A DNA stretch of 64,000 nucleotides from Frigoribacterium sp. Leaf415 (GTDB lineage Bacteria > Actinomycetota > Actinomycetes > Actinomycetales > Microbacteriaceae): assembly GCF_001424645.1 (NCBI RefSeq), contig NZ_LMQR01000001.1, forward strand, positions 1,546,149 through 1,610,148. Direction: 5' to 3'. The translations under genes were made by a program, and so were the position numbers. Shown here piece after piece: positions 43,594 through 50,960 of this stretch (the first letter of the stretch is position 1; each line of letters begins with the position of its first letter). The notes below the pieces were generated by a model that was not told the DNA's origin, did not search any database, and saw only the letters and a program-made list of their open reading frames with translations.

Positions 43594-44133
43594 ATGTTCC
43601 AGGGATCCGACCAACTCCGCGACAACATGCAGAAGGTCCTCGTCGACCTCATCGAACTGCACGTCCAGGGCAAGCAGGCGCACTGGAACCTGCTCGGCTC
43701 GAACTTCCGCGACCTCCACCTGCAGCTCGACGAGATCGTCGACGCCGCCCGCGAGTTCAGCGACGAGGTGGCCGAGCGCATGCGCGCCGTCTACCTGATC
43801 CCCGACGGCCGCACCTCGACCGTCACCCGTGGCACCAGCCTGCCCGAGTTCCCCGCCGGCCCCGTCGAGACCACCGCGGTGGTCGACCTGATCGTCGACC
43901 GCATGTACGCCGTCACCGGCACGATGCGGACGGTCCACGACGACGTCGACGACGAGGACCCCACGACGGCCGACGTGCTGCACAGCATCCTCGAGCGCCT
44001 CGAGCAGCTCGCCTGGATGACCGGTGCCGAGAACCGTCACCCCGAGAAGGACGCCCGCCAGGACGACACCCGTCGGCGTGACGAGGACGCCGCGGCCGAG
44101 GGCCTCGACCGCGTCGGCGCCGTCGCCAACTGA
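43594..44133 (+). CDS. dps: Dps ferritin-like DNA-protection protein
   Basis: This 179-residue Dps protein assembles as a dodecamer, stores iron and shields DNA from oxidative damage. The ferroxidase region is QAHWNLLGSNFRDLHLQLDEIVDAAREFSDEVAERM, with the intersubunit His, Asp and Glu ligands. VDRMYAVTGTMRTVHDDVDDEDPTTADVLHSILERLEQLAWM completes the four-helix bundle. A charged tail of about 30 residues (NRHPEKDARQDDTRRRDEDAA) follows and could bind DNA. The ATG at 43594 has a GGGAG ribosome binding site; the upstream part of the open frame is not homologous. Confidence 0.92.
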   Translation: MFQGSDQLRDNMQKVLVDLIELHVQGKQAHWNLLGSNFRDLHLQLDEIVDAAREFSDEVAERMRAVYLIPDGRTSTVTRGTSLPEFPAGPVETTAVVDLIVDRMYAVTGTMRTVHDDVDDEDPTTADVLHSILERLEQLAWMTGAENRHPEKDARQDDTRRRDEDAAAEGLDRVGAVAN

Positions 44134-44147
44134 CCCGACCACCTCAC

Positions 44148-44197
44148 GAGGGCACCGTCCGGAAGCGCGCGACCCGCGCCTCCCGGGCGGTGCCCTC
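44148..44197 (+). terminator. Hairpin with a repeat variant in its loop
   Basis: GAGGGCACCG (44148-44157) pairs with CGGTGCCCTC (44188-44197) 15 bases after dps. The loop holds CGCGCCTCCC (44175-44184), a one-base variant of the dispersed repeat. Confidence 0.6.
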
Positions 44198-44218
44198 TCT
44201 CGTCGAGAGGACGACCCC

Positions 44219-45400
44219 ATGACCGAATCGTTCGACCACGTCATCGTGGGCGGCGGCATGACCGCCGACGCCGCCGCGAAGGCCATCCACGAGGCCACGC
44301 CCGACGCGTCGGTGCTGATCGTGAGCGCCGACGTCGACGCGCCCTACACGCGTCCGGCGCTGTCCAAGAAGCTCTGGACCGACCCCGACTACACCGAGGC
44401 CGACAACGACCTCGGCACCGTCGCCGACTCGGGCGCCGAGATCCGGCTGCGCACGCTCGTCGAGTCGATCGACCGCGACGCCCGCACCGTGACCACGAGC
44501 GCCGGCGACGTCGTCGGCTACGGCGCCCTGCTGCTCGCCACGGGCGGCAGCCCCACCGCCCTCGACCTGCCGGACGACGACCGCGTCGTGTACTTCCGGA
44601 CCGCCGAGGACTACCGCCGACTGCGCTCGCTCTCGGGCGACGGTCGGCACGTCGTCGTCGTGGGGGGCAGCTACATCGGCACCGAGCTCGCCGCGGCCCT
44701 CGTCCAGAACGACACCCGCGTGACGCTGGTCTTCCCCGACGACGTGCTCGGCGGCTCGGTGTTCCCCGCGTCGATCGCCTCGACGTTCGAGGGGGCCTTC
44801 GAGGAGGCGCGGGTCGAGCTGGCCCGCGGACGTCGCGTCGAGAGCGGCACGGCCGACGACGCCGGCGTCCACCTGCGGCTCGACGACGGCTCGACCCTCG
44901 ACGCCGACGCGGTCGTCGTCGGGCTCGGCATCTCGGTCGACGACCAGCTCGCGGCCGACGCGGGTCTGACCGTCGACGACGGCATCGTGGTCGACGAGCA
45001 CCTGCGGACGAGCGACCCGAACGTGTTCGCCGCCGGCGACGTGGCCTCGTACCCGGACGCGATCCTCGGGCGCCGCCGCGTCGAGCACGTCGACAACGCG
45101 AAGTCGCAGGGCCCCGTCGTCGGACGCAACATGACCGGCGCCGACGAGGTCTACGACCACACGCCGTACTACTACTCGAAGGTGTTCGACATCTCGTACG
45201 AGGCCGTCGGCACGCTCGACGCGTCGCTCGAGACCGTCGTCGACGACCGGGGCGACGGCACGGCCGTGGCGTACTACCTGGGCGACGACGGCGCGGTCGA
45301 GGGCGTGCTGCTCTGGAACGTCGAGGAGGCCCGCGACGCCGCCCGGGCCGTCATCGCGGCGGGGGCCGTGCCGCGGGACGAGCTGGTGGGGCGCATCTGA
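44219..45400 (+). CDS. FAD-dependent NAD(P)/ferredoxin-reductase-like protein
   Basis: This 393-residue flavoprotein has an FAD site (VIVGGGMTADAAAKAI), an NAD(P) site (VVVVGGSYIGTELAAAL) and the FAD motif VFAAGDVAS, followed by a reductase C-terminal domain. It resembles rubredoxin/ferredoxin reductases and apoptosis-inducing-factor-like oxidoreductases. A GAGAGGA ribosome binding site precedes the ATG. It follows dps with an 85-base gap holding a hairpin, so co-expression with dps is possible but not required. A long bidirectional terminator closes it. The electron acceptor is unknown. Confidence 0.88.
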   Translation: MTESFDHVIVGGGMTADAAAKAIHEATPDASVLIVSADVDAPYTRPALSKKLWTDPDYTEADNDLGTVADSGAEIRLRTLVESIDRDARTVTTSAGDVVGYGALLLATGGSPTALDLPDDDRVVYFRTAEDYRRLRSLSGDGRHVVVVGGSYIGTELAAALVQNDTRVTLVFPDDVLGGSVFPASIASTFEGAFEEARVELARGRRVESGTADDAGVHLRLDDGSTLDADAVVVGLGISVDDQLAADAGLTVDDGIVVDEHLRTSDPNVFAAGDVASYPDAILGRRRVEHVDNAKSQGPVVGRNMTGADEVYDHTPYYYSKVFDISYEAVGTLDASLETVVDDRGDGTAVAYYLGDDGAVEGVLLWNVEEARDAARAVIAAGAVPRDELVGRI

Positions 45401-45419
45401 CGCGTCGCCGACCACACGA

Positions 45420-45461
45420 CGACGACGCCCGCCCGATCGCGTGATCGGGCGGGCGTCGTCG
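45420..45461. terminator. Bidirectional terminator, 19-base perfect stem
   Basis: CGACGACGCCCGCCCGATC (45420-45438) pairs perfectly with 45443-45461 around a GCGT tetraloop. It lies between the converging FAD-reductase and SMP-30 genes and is the most stable hairpin in the window. Confidence 0.88.
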
Positions 45462-45517
45462 TGTGGGTGGGCTCGTGCGGGTGCGTGTGGGCGCGCGGGC
45501 TCGTGTGGAGCCCCGAG

Positions 45518-46390
45518 TCAGCCGAACAGGAACGGCGGGCGGGCGGCCCGGTCGAGGTCGAGCGCGAAGATGCCGCCGCTCAGCGGGGACTCGTCGAGCT
45601 GCTCGTCACTCAGCCCCTCCCGGGCCGACAGCACGAACAGCGTGCGCAGGTCGTCACCGCCGAAGCCGATGCCGGTCAGGTTCGGCACCGGGAAGGTGAT
45701 CTCGTCCACGAGACCGCCGTCGGCGTCGAGGTGCACCACCTTGCCCTCGCCGTAGATGGCCCCCCAGAACTCGCCGCGCTCGTCGCGGGCCAGGCCGTCG
45801 TGGGCGCCCTGCGACGAGAACGGGACGAGCTCGCCCAGCGTGCCGTCGGCATCCCACGACGCCCGGTAGATCGTGTCGTCACCGGTGTCGGTGAGGTAGA
45901 TCTCGCTGCCGTCGTCGTTCCACTCGAACCCGTTGGTCGTGGCGAAGTCGTCGCGCAGCTGGGTGAGCGTGCCGTCCGGGGCGACGCGGTAGAGACCGGC
46001 CACGGGGCTGCCCTCGGGGTCGGTGGCGCCGACGACGAAGGCGCCGAACGGGTCGCACTTCCCCTCGTTCAGCCGGAGGCGCTCGTCGGCGTGGTCGACG
46101 GTCGCGATCGTCCGCTGCTCGGTCCCGTCGTCGCGCATGACGATCACCGTGTCGTCGAGTGCGGCGATCAGGCCGCCGCCGCGACGACGCTGGAAGCTCG
46201 GCAGGGGCGGGTCGACGACGACCGTCGTGTCGCGTGTGCCGTCCGCCGAGGTGCGGTGCAGGAGGCCGTTCGTGATGTCGGTCCAGACCAGCTCGTGGGC
46301 GTCGACGTCCCAGACGGGGCTCTCGCCGAGGGTGGCCCTCGCGTCGAAGAACAGGCGGGGTTCGGACATGGTTCCGGTCGGAAGGGACAT
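45518..46390 (-). CDS. SMP-30/gluconolactonase-family lactonase
   Basis: This 290-residue six-bladed beta-propeller enzyme opens lactone rings with a divalent metal. The start ATLGESPVWDVDAHELVWTDI has the metal-ligand glutamate, and NGFEWNDDGSEIYLTDTG and HDGLARDERGEFW supply the Asn and Asp ligands. The C-terminal VPNLTGIGFGGDDLRTLFVLSA is the family signature. The substrate may be a sugar lactone. I use the ATG at 46390 because TAGACC, near TANNNT, lies 6 bases upstream; the ATG at 46369 (MSEPRLFFD) is a credible alternative without a ribosome binding site. Confidence 0.87.
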   Translation of the reverse strand: MSLPTGTMSEPRLFFDARATLGESPVWDVDAHELVWTDITNGLLHRTSADGTRDTTVVVDPPLPSFQRRRGGGLIAALDDTVIVMRDDGTEQRTIATVDHADERLRLNEGKCDPFGAFVVGATDPEGSPVAGLYRVAPDGTLTQLRDDFATTNGFEWNDDGSEIYLTDTGDDTIYRASWDADGTLGELVPFSSQGAHDGLARDERGEFWGAIYGEGKVVHLDADGGLVDEITFPVPNLTGIGFGGDDLRTLFVLSAREGLSDEQLDESPLSGGIFALDLDRAARPPFLFG

Positions 46391-46492
46391 CCGACCGGTC
46401 TACGCGCCCGACATGTCCACCGGCTCCGTTTCTCGCCCCCAGGGGTACGGAGGCCGTGTCTTGCACACAGAACACTGCGAGGGACGGGCACG

Positions 46493-46502
46493 AGGAGGCG
46501 CG
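46493..46502 (+). repeat. AGGAGGCGCG repeat upstream of the GH15 gene
   Basis: An exact copy lies 19 bases before the GTG at 46522. A second AGGAGG at 46515-46520 sits only one base before that start codon. Confidence 0.7.
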
Positions 46503-46521
46503 CCGGGCCACCGTAGGAGGA

Positions 46522-48450
46522 GTGACGGACACCCTCGAGACCACCGACGACATCCAGGCCGACCACTTCGGCGCGACGACGGCCGCCGCCGGCGAATGGC
46601 ACCGCCCCGACCCCCGGGACGACGGCTACGTGCCGCTGCGCTCCTACGGGGCGATCGGCGACGGTCGGACCGTCGCCCTCATCGCCCGAGACGGCCAGAT
46701 CGACTGGCTGCCGATGCCCGACATGAACAGCGACCCGGTGTTCTCCGGCATCGTCGACTCGGGCAAGGGCGGACGCATCGAGCTGCGCCCCGTCGACGAC
46801 GACTTCGAGGTCCAGCGCGAGTACGTCGAGAACACGAACGTCCTCGTGACCCGCTTCCGCACCTCCACGGGTGTGGTGCAGGTCACCGACGCTCTCGTGA
46901 CGGGCATCGCGGGGCGTCTGCCGTGGGCCGAGCTCGCCCGTCGCATCGAGGGCGTCACCGGGTCGGTCGACATGCGCTGGGCGGTGATCCCGGGCAACAC
47001 GTTCGGCACGCATCCGATCCGCCGGGTCGACACGTTGCACGGGCCGGTCCTGCGGGCCGCCGACATCAACCTGGCGCTGGTCGGCTTCGAGCACGGCCGC
47101 CTCGACTCGGTCGAGCCCGGCGACGGCGAGGCCCACGGCGGCCCGCATCGGTTCTGGGGCGAGTTCTCCACCCACGAGGGCTCGCGCTCGTTGATCTGCC
47201 TCTGCGGCGTCGAGGACGAACCCCTGCACCTGCCCGACCCGCGCGTGGTCGACCAGGGCATCGACCGCACGGTTCGCAACTGGCAGACCTGGTCGGACGA
47301 GTTCAACTGGGACGGTCCGTGGTCGGGCGCCGTGCAGCGCAGCGCACTGGCGCTCAAGCTGCTGATCTTCAGCCCCACCGGTGCGATCGCGGCCGCCGCC
47401 ACGGCGGCCCTGCCCGAGAACTTCACCGGCGACAAGAACTGGGACTACCGCTTCGCGTGGGTGCGCGACTTGGCCTACACGGTCAACGCGCTCGTCCGCT
47501 TCGGCCTGCGCGAAGAGACCCAGGCGGCCGTCTCGTGGTTGCTCTCGGCGCTCAAGGCCAACGGCCGGACGATGCACATCTTCCTCAACCTCGACGGCTC
47601 GGTGCCGGACGGCACCCACGAGACCGGCTCCGAGGGCTGGCGCGGCATCGGCCCGGTCTACAAGGGCAATCCGGCGGGCGAGCAGCTGCAGCTCGGCACC
47701 TACGCGGACATCCTGGCGATCATGAGCCAGTACGCGGCCGACGGCAACATCCTCGACGAGTCCACCGGCGACCTGCTCGCCGGTTTCGCCGACGACGCCT
47801 GCCGTCGCTGGCAGGAGAAGGACTCGGGCATGTGGGAGCTGCCGGACGAGCAGCACTACGTCAGCAGCAAGATGGGCTGCTGGCAGGCCATCGACGCCGC
47901 CCTGCACCTCACCGAGGTGGGCCAGATGCACCCCGACCCCGAGGACGTCGTCTTCTGGCGGAAGAACCGCGACCTCATCAAGGACTGGGTCGACGAGCAC
48001 GGCTGGAACGAGAAGATCGGCTCGTACGTCATGTACCCGGGCAGCGAGAAGCTCGACGCCTCGGTGCTGCTGCACGCCCCCAGCGGTTTCGACCGCGGCG
48101 AGCGCATGTCCCGCACGATCGACGCGATGCAGCGCGAGCTCTCCGCCGGTCCGCTGGTGTTCCGCTACAGCGAGGTCGACCAGGAAGAGGGCACGTTCGT
48201 GGCCTGCGCCTTCTGGCTTGCCAGCGCCCTGGCGTGCGTGGGCCGTCAGGACGAGGCGGTCGAGCTGATGGACCAGCTCGTGCAGCAGCCGAACGACGTG
48301 GGCCTGCTGACCGAGATGATCAGCGCCGACGACGGGCAGTTCCTCGGAAACCTGCCTCAGGGTCTCAGCCACCTCGCCCTCGTCAACGCGGCGATCACCA
48401 TCGACGAGATGGGCCGTGAGGGCACGACCGACGACATGGAGGGCCAGTGA
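46522..48450 (+). CDS. Glycoside hydrolase family 15 protein (glucoamylase/trehalase-like)
   Basis: This 642-residue protein has the bacterial GH15 architecture: a beta-sandwich N-terminal domain (YGAIGDGRTVALIARDGQIDWLPMP), then an (alpha/alpha)6 catalytic domain. DKNWDYRFAWVRDLAYTVNALVRFGLREE carries the WVRD-type signature, and WVDEHGWNEKIGSYVMYPGSEKLDAS contains the conserved acidic loop. Actinobacterial relatives hydrolyse trehalose or alpha-glucans. The GTG at 46522 has AGGAGG only one base before it, too close for normal pairing, so the start is uncertain; an in-frame GTG at 46456 is an alternative. Its mRNA diverges from SMP-30. Confidence 0.87.
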   Translation: MTDTLETTDDIQADHFGATTAAAGEWHRPDPRDDGYVPLRSYGAIGDGRTVALIARDGQIDWLPMPDMNSDPVFSGIVDSGKGGRIELRPVDDDFEVQREYVENTNVLVTRFRTSTGVVQVTDALVTGIAGRLPWAELARRIEGVTGSVDMRWAVIPGNTFGTHPIRRVDTLHGPVLRAADINLALVGFEHGRLDSVEPGDGEAHGGPHRFWGEFSTHEGSRSLICLCGVEDEPLHLPDPRVVDQGIDRTVRNWQTWSDEFNWDGPWSGAVQRSALALKLLIFSPTGAIAAAATAALPENFTGDKNWDYRFAWVRDLAYTVNALVRFGLREETQAAVSWLLSALKANGRTMHIFLNLDGSVPDGTHETGSEGWRGIGPVYKGNPAGEQLQLGTYADILAIMSQYAADGNILDESTGDLLAGFADDACRRWQEKDSGMWELPDEQHYVSSKMGCWQAIDAALHLTEVGQMHPDPEDVVFWRKNRDLIKDWVDEHGWNEKIGSYVMYPGSEKLDASVLLHAPSGFDRGERMSRTIDAMQRELSAGPLVFRYSEVDQEEGTFVACAFWLASALACVGRQDEAVELMDQLVQQPNDVGLLTEMISADDGQFLGNLPQGLSHLALVNAAITIDEMGREGTTDDMEGQ

Positions 48451-48471
48451 CCGCGACGATGACCGCGGGCG

Positions 48472-48477
48472 TACGGT
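48472..48477 (+). promoter_or_regulatory. -10 box TACGGT of the SAP/Rho-N gene (leaderless)
   Basis: TACGGT is followed by 7 bases and the ATG at 48485. Confidence 0.55.
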
Positions 48478-48484
48478 CGGGCGC

Positions 48485-48763
48485 ATGACGCCGAAGGACG
48501 AGACTCCCCCACAGCTGAAGAAGCCCGACATGTACGAGGCGCTCCGCGACGAGGGCGCCTCGAAGGAGAAAGCCGCGCGCATCTCGAACGCTGCCGCCCA
48601 GAAGGGCAACAGTGAGAAGAAGGTGGCCGCGAAGGGCGGGAAGTCCGGTTCGTACGACGACTGGACGGTGGACGAACTCAGAGGACGCGCGAAAGAACTC
48701 GGCGTGACCGGCTACTCAGACCTGAAGAAGGCCGACCTGATCGAGGCGCTCCGCGAGCACTGA
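48485..48763 (+). CDS. DUF7218 and SAP/Rho-N-like domain protein
   Basis: This 92-residue basic protein has an N-terminal part (LKKPDMYEALRDEGASKEKAARISNAAA) found in small actinobacterial proteins of the DUF7218 type. A C-terminal SAP-like/Rho N-terminal fold follows (WTVDELRGRAKELGVTGYSDLKKADLIEALREH), which binds nucleic acid. Its gene stops 9 bases from Ku on the other strand, and such proteins often sit near Ku or LigD in actinobacteria, so a DNA-repair link is plausible but inferred. Confidence 0.72.
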   Translation: MTPKDETPPQLKKPDMYEALRDEGASKEKAARISNAAAQKGNSEKKVAAKGGKSGSYDDWTVDELRGRAKELGVTGYSDLKKADLIEALREH

Positions 48764-48772
48764 CCGCTAGGG

Positions 48773-49801
48773 TCAGCTGGCCTTCTTCTCGGGGGCCGCC
48801 TTCTTCTCGGGAGCCGGCTTCTTCTCGGAGGCAGACCTGGCGGGCTTCTTCGTCGCAGCAGGCTTCTTCGGGGCCGGCTTCTTCCCGGCAGGTTTCGTCG
48901 CGGCCGGCTTCTTCGCAGCAGGTTTCGTCGCGGCCGCCGACGAGGTCGACGACGCCGGCGTCGATGCTGCCGCCTTCTTGGTCGGCTTGCGGTGTCCGCC
49001 CGACCGGTTCTCCTCGACCGACCGGCGCAGCGCCTCCATCAGGTCGATGACCTCGCCGCCCTCACCATCGTCGTCCTCCGGCTTCTCGCCGAAGGTGGCG
49101 TCGGTGTCGAGCGACTCCCCCTCCTCGAGCTTTGCGTCGATCAGCTGTCGCAGCTCTTCCTGGTAGTCGTCGCTGAAGTCGGCGGGCTCGAAGTCGTCGC
49201 TCAGCGAGTCGACGAGCGACGACGACATGTCGAGCTCCTTGTCGGTGATGCGCGTCTGCTTCTCGAGTGCCGGGAACCGCGCCTCGCGCACCTCGTCGTC
49301 CCAGAGCAGGGTCTGCAGCATGAGCACGTCGCCCCGCACGCGCAGGGCGGCGAGCCGCGTCTTCTGCCGCAGCGAGAAGTGCACGATCGCGGTGCGGTCG
49401 GTCTCCTCCAGGGTGCGGCGCAGCAGGACGTAGGCCTTCGGCGAGGTGCCGTCCGGCTCGAGGAAGTAGCTGCGGTCGAGCATGATCGGGTCGACCTGGT
49501 CGCTCGGCACGAACTCGAGCACGTCGATCTCGCGCGAGCGTTCCTCGGGCAACGACTTGAGATCGTCACCGGTGATCACCACGGTGCGGTCGCCGTCGTC
49601 GTACGCCTTGTCGATGTGCTCGTAGTCGACGACCTTGCCGCAGATCTCGCACTTCCGCTGGTACCGGATGCGCCCGCCGTCCGCGTCGTGCACCTGGTGC
49701 AGGGACACGTCGTGGTCCTCGGTGGCGCTGTACAGCTTGACGGGCACGTTGACGAGCCCGAACGTGATCGCGCCCTTCCAGATCGATCGCATGACGCTCA
49801 T
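48773..49801 (-). CDS. ku: Ku DNA end-binding protein
   Basis: This 342-residue bacterial Ku forms homodimers on double-strand breaks and recruits LigD for non-homologous end joining. MRSIWKGAITFGLVNVPVKLYSATEDHDVSLHQVHDADGGRIRYQRKCEICGKVV is the classic start, and the core continues to about residue 250 (FSDDYQEELRQLIDAKLEEGE). The last 85 residues are a low-complexity basic tail of KP, PA and EKK repeats, as in many actinobacterial Ku proteins, where it aids DNA binding and threading. The ATG at 49801 has GGAGAAAG upstream; ATG 49792 is an alternative. It diverges from the SDR/ligD genes. Confidence 0.95.
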   Translation of the reverse strand: MSVMRSIWKGAITFGLVNVPVKLYSATEDHDVSLHQVHDADGGRIRYQRKCEICGKVVDYEHIDKAYDDGDRTVVITGDDLKSLPEERSREIDVLEFVPSDQVDPIMLDRSYFLEPDGTSPKAYVLLRRTLEETDRTAIVHFSLRQKTRLAALRVRGDVLMLQTLLWDDEVREARFPALEKQTRITDKELDMSSSLVDSLSDDFEPADFSDDYQEELRQLIDAKLEEGESLDTDATFGEKPEDDDGEGGEVIDLMEALRRSVEENRSGGHRKPTKKAAASTPASSTSSAAATKPAAKKPAATKPAGKKPAPKKPAATKKPARSASEKKPAPEKKAAPEKKAS

Positions 49802-49883
49802 CTTTCTCCGCGTGCGCTCCGAATGACCGCCCACGGGGTACAGGCCCCGACCGCAGGAGGCCCGGTGCGGGCAGCGTGGGCTC

Positions 49884-50771
49884 ATGAGCCAATACGACAA
49901 GAAGAACCCGGTCGACCTCTACCCCGCACCGCCGTTCCCGAAGCAGGAGCAGTCGTTGCCGGGCGAGGCCTGGAAGATGGACCCGAAGCCCGACCACGGC
50001 GAGACCAGCTACGTCGGCAAGGAGCGCCTCACCGGCTTCCGCGGCATCGTCACCGGTGGCGACTCGGGCATCGGTCGCGCCGCCGCGATCGCGCTCAGCC
50101 GCGAGGGCGCCGACCTCGTGCTCAGCTACCTGCCCAGCGAGCAGAAGGACGCCGAAGAGGTGCGCGACCTGCTCGAGGGAGAGGGTCGCAAGGCCGTCCT
50201 CGTCCCCGGCGACATCTCGGATGAGCAGTACTGCAAGGACCTCGTGCAGAAGGCGGTCGACGAGCTCGGCGGCCTCGACACCCTCGTCATGGTGGCCGGT
50301 CGCATGAAGAGCAACGACGACATCCTCACGCTCACCACCGAGGACATCGACTCGACCATCAAGACCAACGTCTACTCGCTGTTCTGGCTGACCCAGGCCG
50401 CGATCCCCCACCTCGAGCCCGGCTCGTCGATCGTGACGACCGGTTCGGTGCAGGGCACGCAGCCCAGCCCCGACAAGATCGACTACGCCCTGACCAAGGG
50501 TGCGATCGGCGTCTTCACCTCGGGCCTCGCGCAGCAGCTCGCCCCCAAGGGCATCCGCGTCAACCAGGTCTCGCCCGGCCCGGTGTGGACTCCCCTGCAG
50601 CCCGGCTCCGACGACGCCGAGACGGTGTCGGAGTTCGGCGGCCAGGCGCCGTTCGGCCGTCCCGGTCAGCCCGCCGAGCTCGCCGCCGCCTACGTGCACC
50701 TGGTGAGCCCCGAGTCGAGCTACACCTCGGGCGCGACCATCACGATCGCCGGAGCGATGCCCGCGGTCTGA
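49884..50771 (+). CDS. Short-chain dehydrogenase (SDR)
   Basis: This 295-residue NAD(P)-dependent SDR has the cofactor motif GIVTGGDSGIGRAAAIAL near residue 55 and a catalytic Ser (TTGSVQGTQ) with YALTK (YxxxK). The NNAG-type motif reads MVAGRMKSN. The extended N-terminus (YPAPPFPKQEQSLPGEAWKMDPKPDHGE) matches the glucose-dehydrogenase-like YhdF/YghA branch, general stress proteins in other bacteria. It lies between Ku and LigD but points toward LigD, which may be coincidental. The next 190 bases hold two repeat copies. Confidence 0.88.
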   Translation: MSQYDKKNPVDLYPAPPFPKQEQSLPGEAWKMDPKPDHGETSYVGKERLTGFRGIVTGGDSGIGRAAAIALSREGADLVLSYLPSEQKDAEEVRDLLEGEGRKAVLVPGDISDEQYCKDLVQKAVDELGGLDTLVMVAGRMKSNDDILTLTTEDIDSTIKTNVYSLFWLTQAAIPHLEPGSSIVTTGSVQGTQPSPDKIDYALTKGAIGVFTSGLAQQLAPKGIRVNQVSPGPVWTPLQPGSDDAETVSEFGGQAPFGRPGQPAELAAAYVHLVSPESSYTSGATITIAGAMPAV

Positions 50772-50773
50772 CC

Positions 50774-50783
50774 CGCGCCTCCT
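50774..50783 (-). repeat. AGGAGGCGCG repeat, 3 bases past the SDR stop
   Basis: CGCGCCTCCT on the plus strand lies 3 bases after the SDR stop codon. A copy in the opposite orientation lies 165 bases on, too far for a compact hairpin. Confidence 0.7.
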
Positions 50784-50948
50784 CGGCTCCGTCGTCCCGG
50801 CGACACCACGGCCCGTCGTCCCGCTCGCGCGGGGCGGCGGGCCGTGGTCGATGCGGCGGGTCCCCGTCGTCGGCGGCGGGCCGGCGCCGACCCGCCGACG
50901 ACGACACGGACCCGCCGCGGCCGGGTAGAACGAGAAGCAGACGACACG

Positions 50949-50958
50949 AGGAGGCGCG
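50949..50958 (+). repeat. AGGAGGCGCG repeat serving as the ligD ribosome binding site
   Basis: The AGGAGG half of this exact copy lies 6 bases before the ATG at 50961, an ideal Shine-Dalgarno position. The dispersed repeat therefore doubles as a translation signal here. Confidence 0.8.
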
Positions 50959-50960
50959 CG

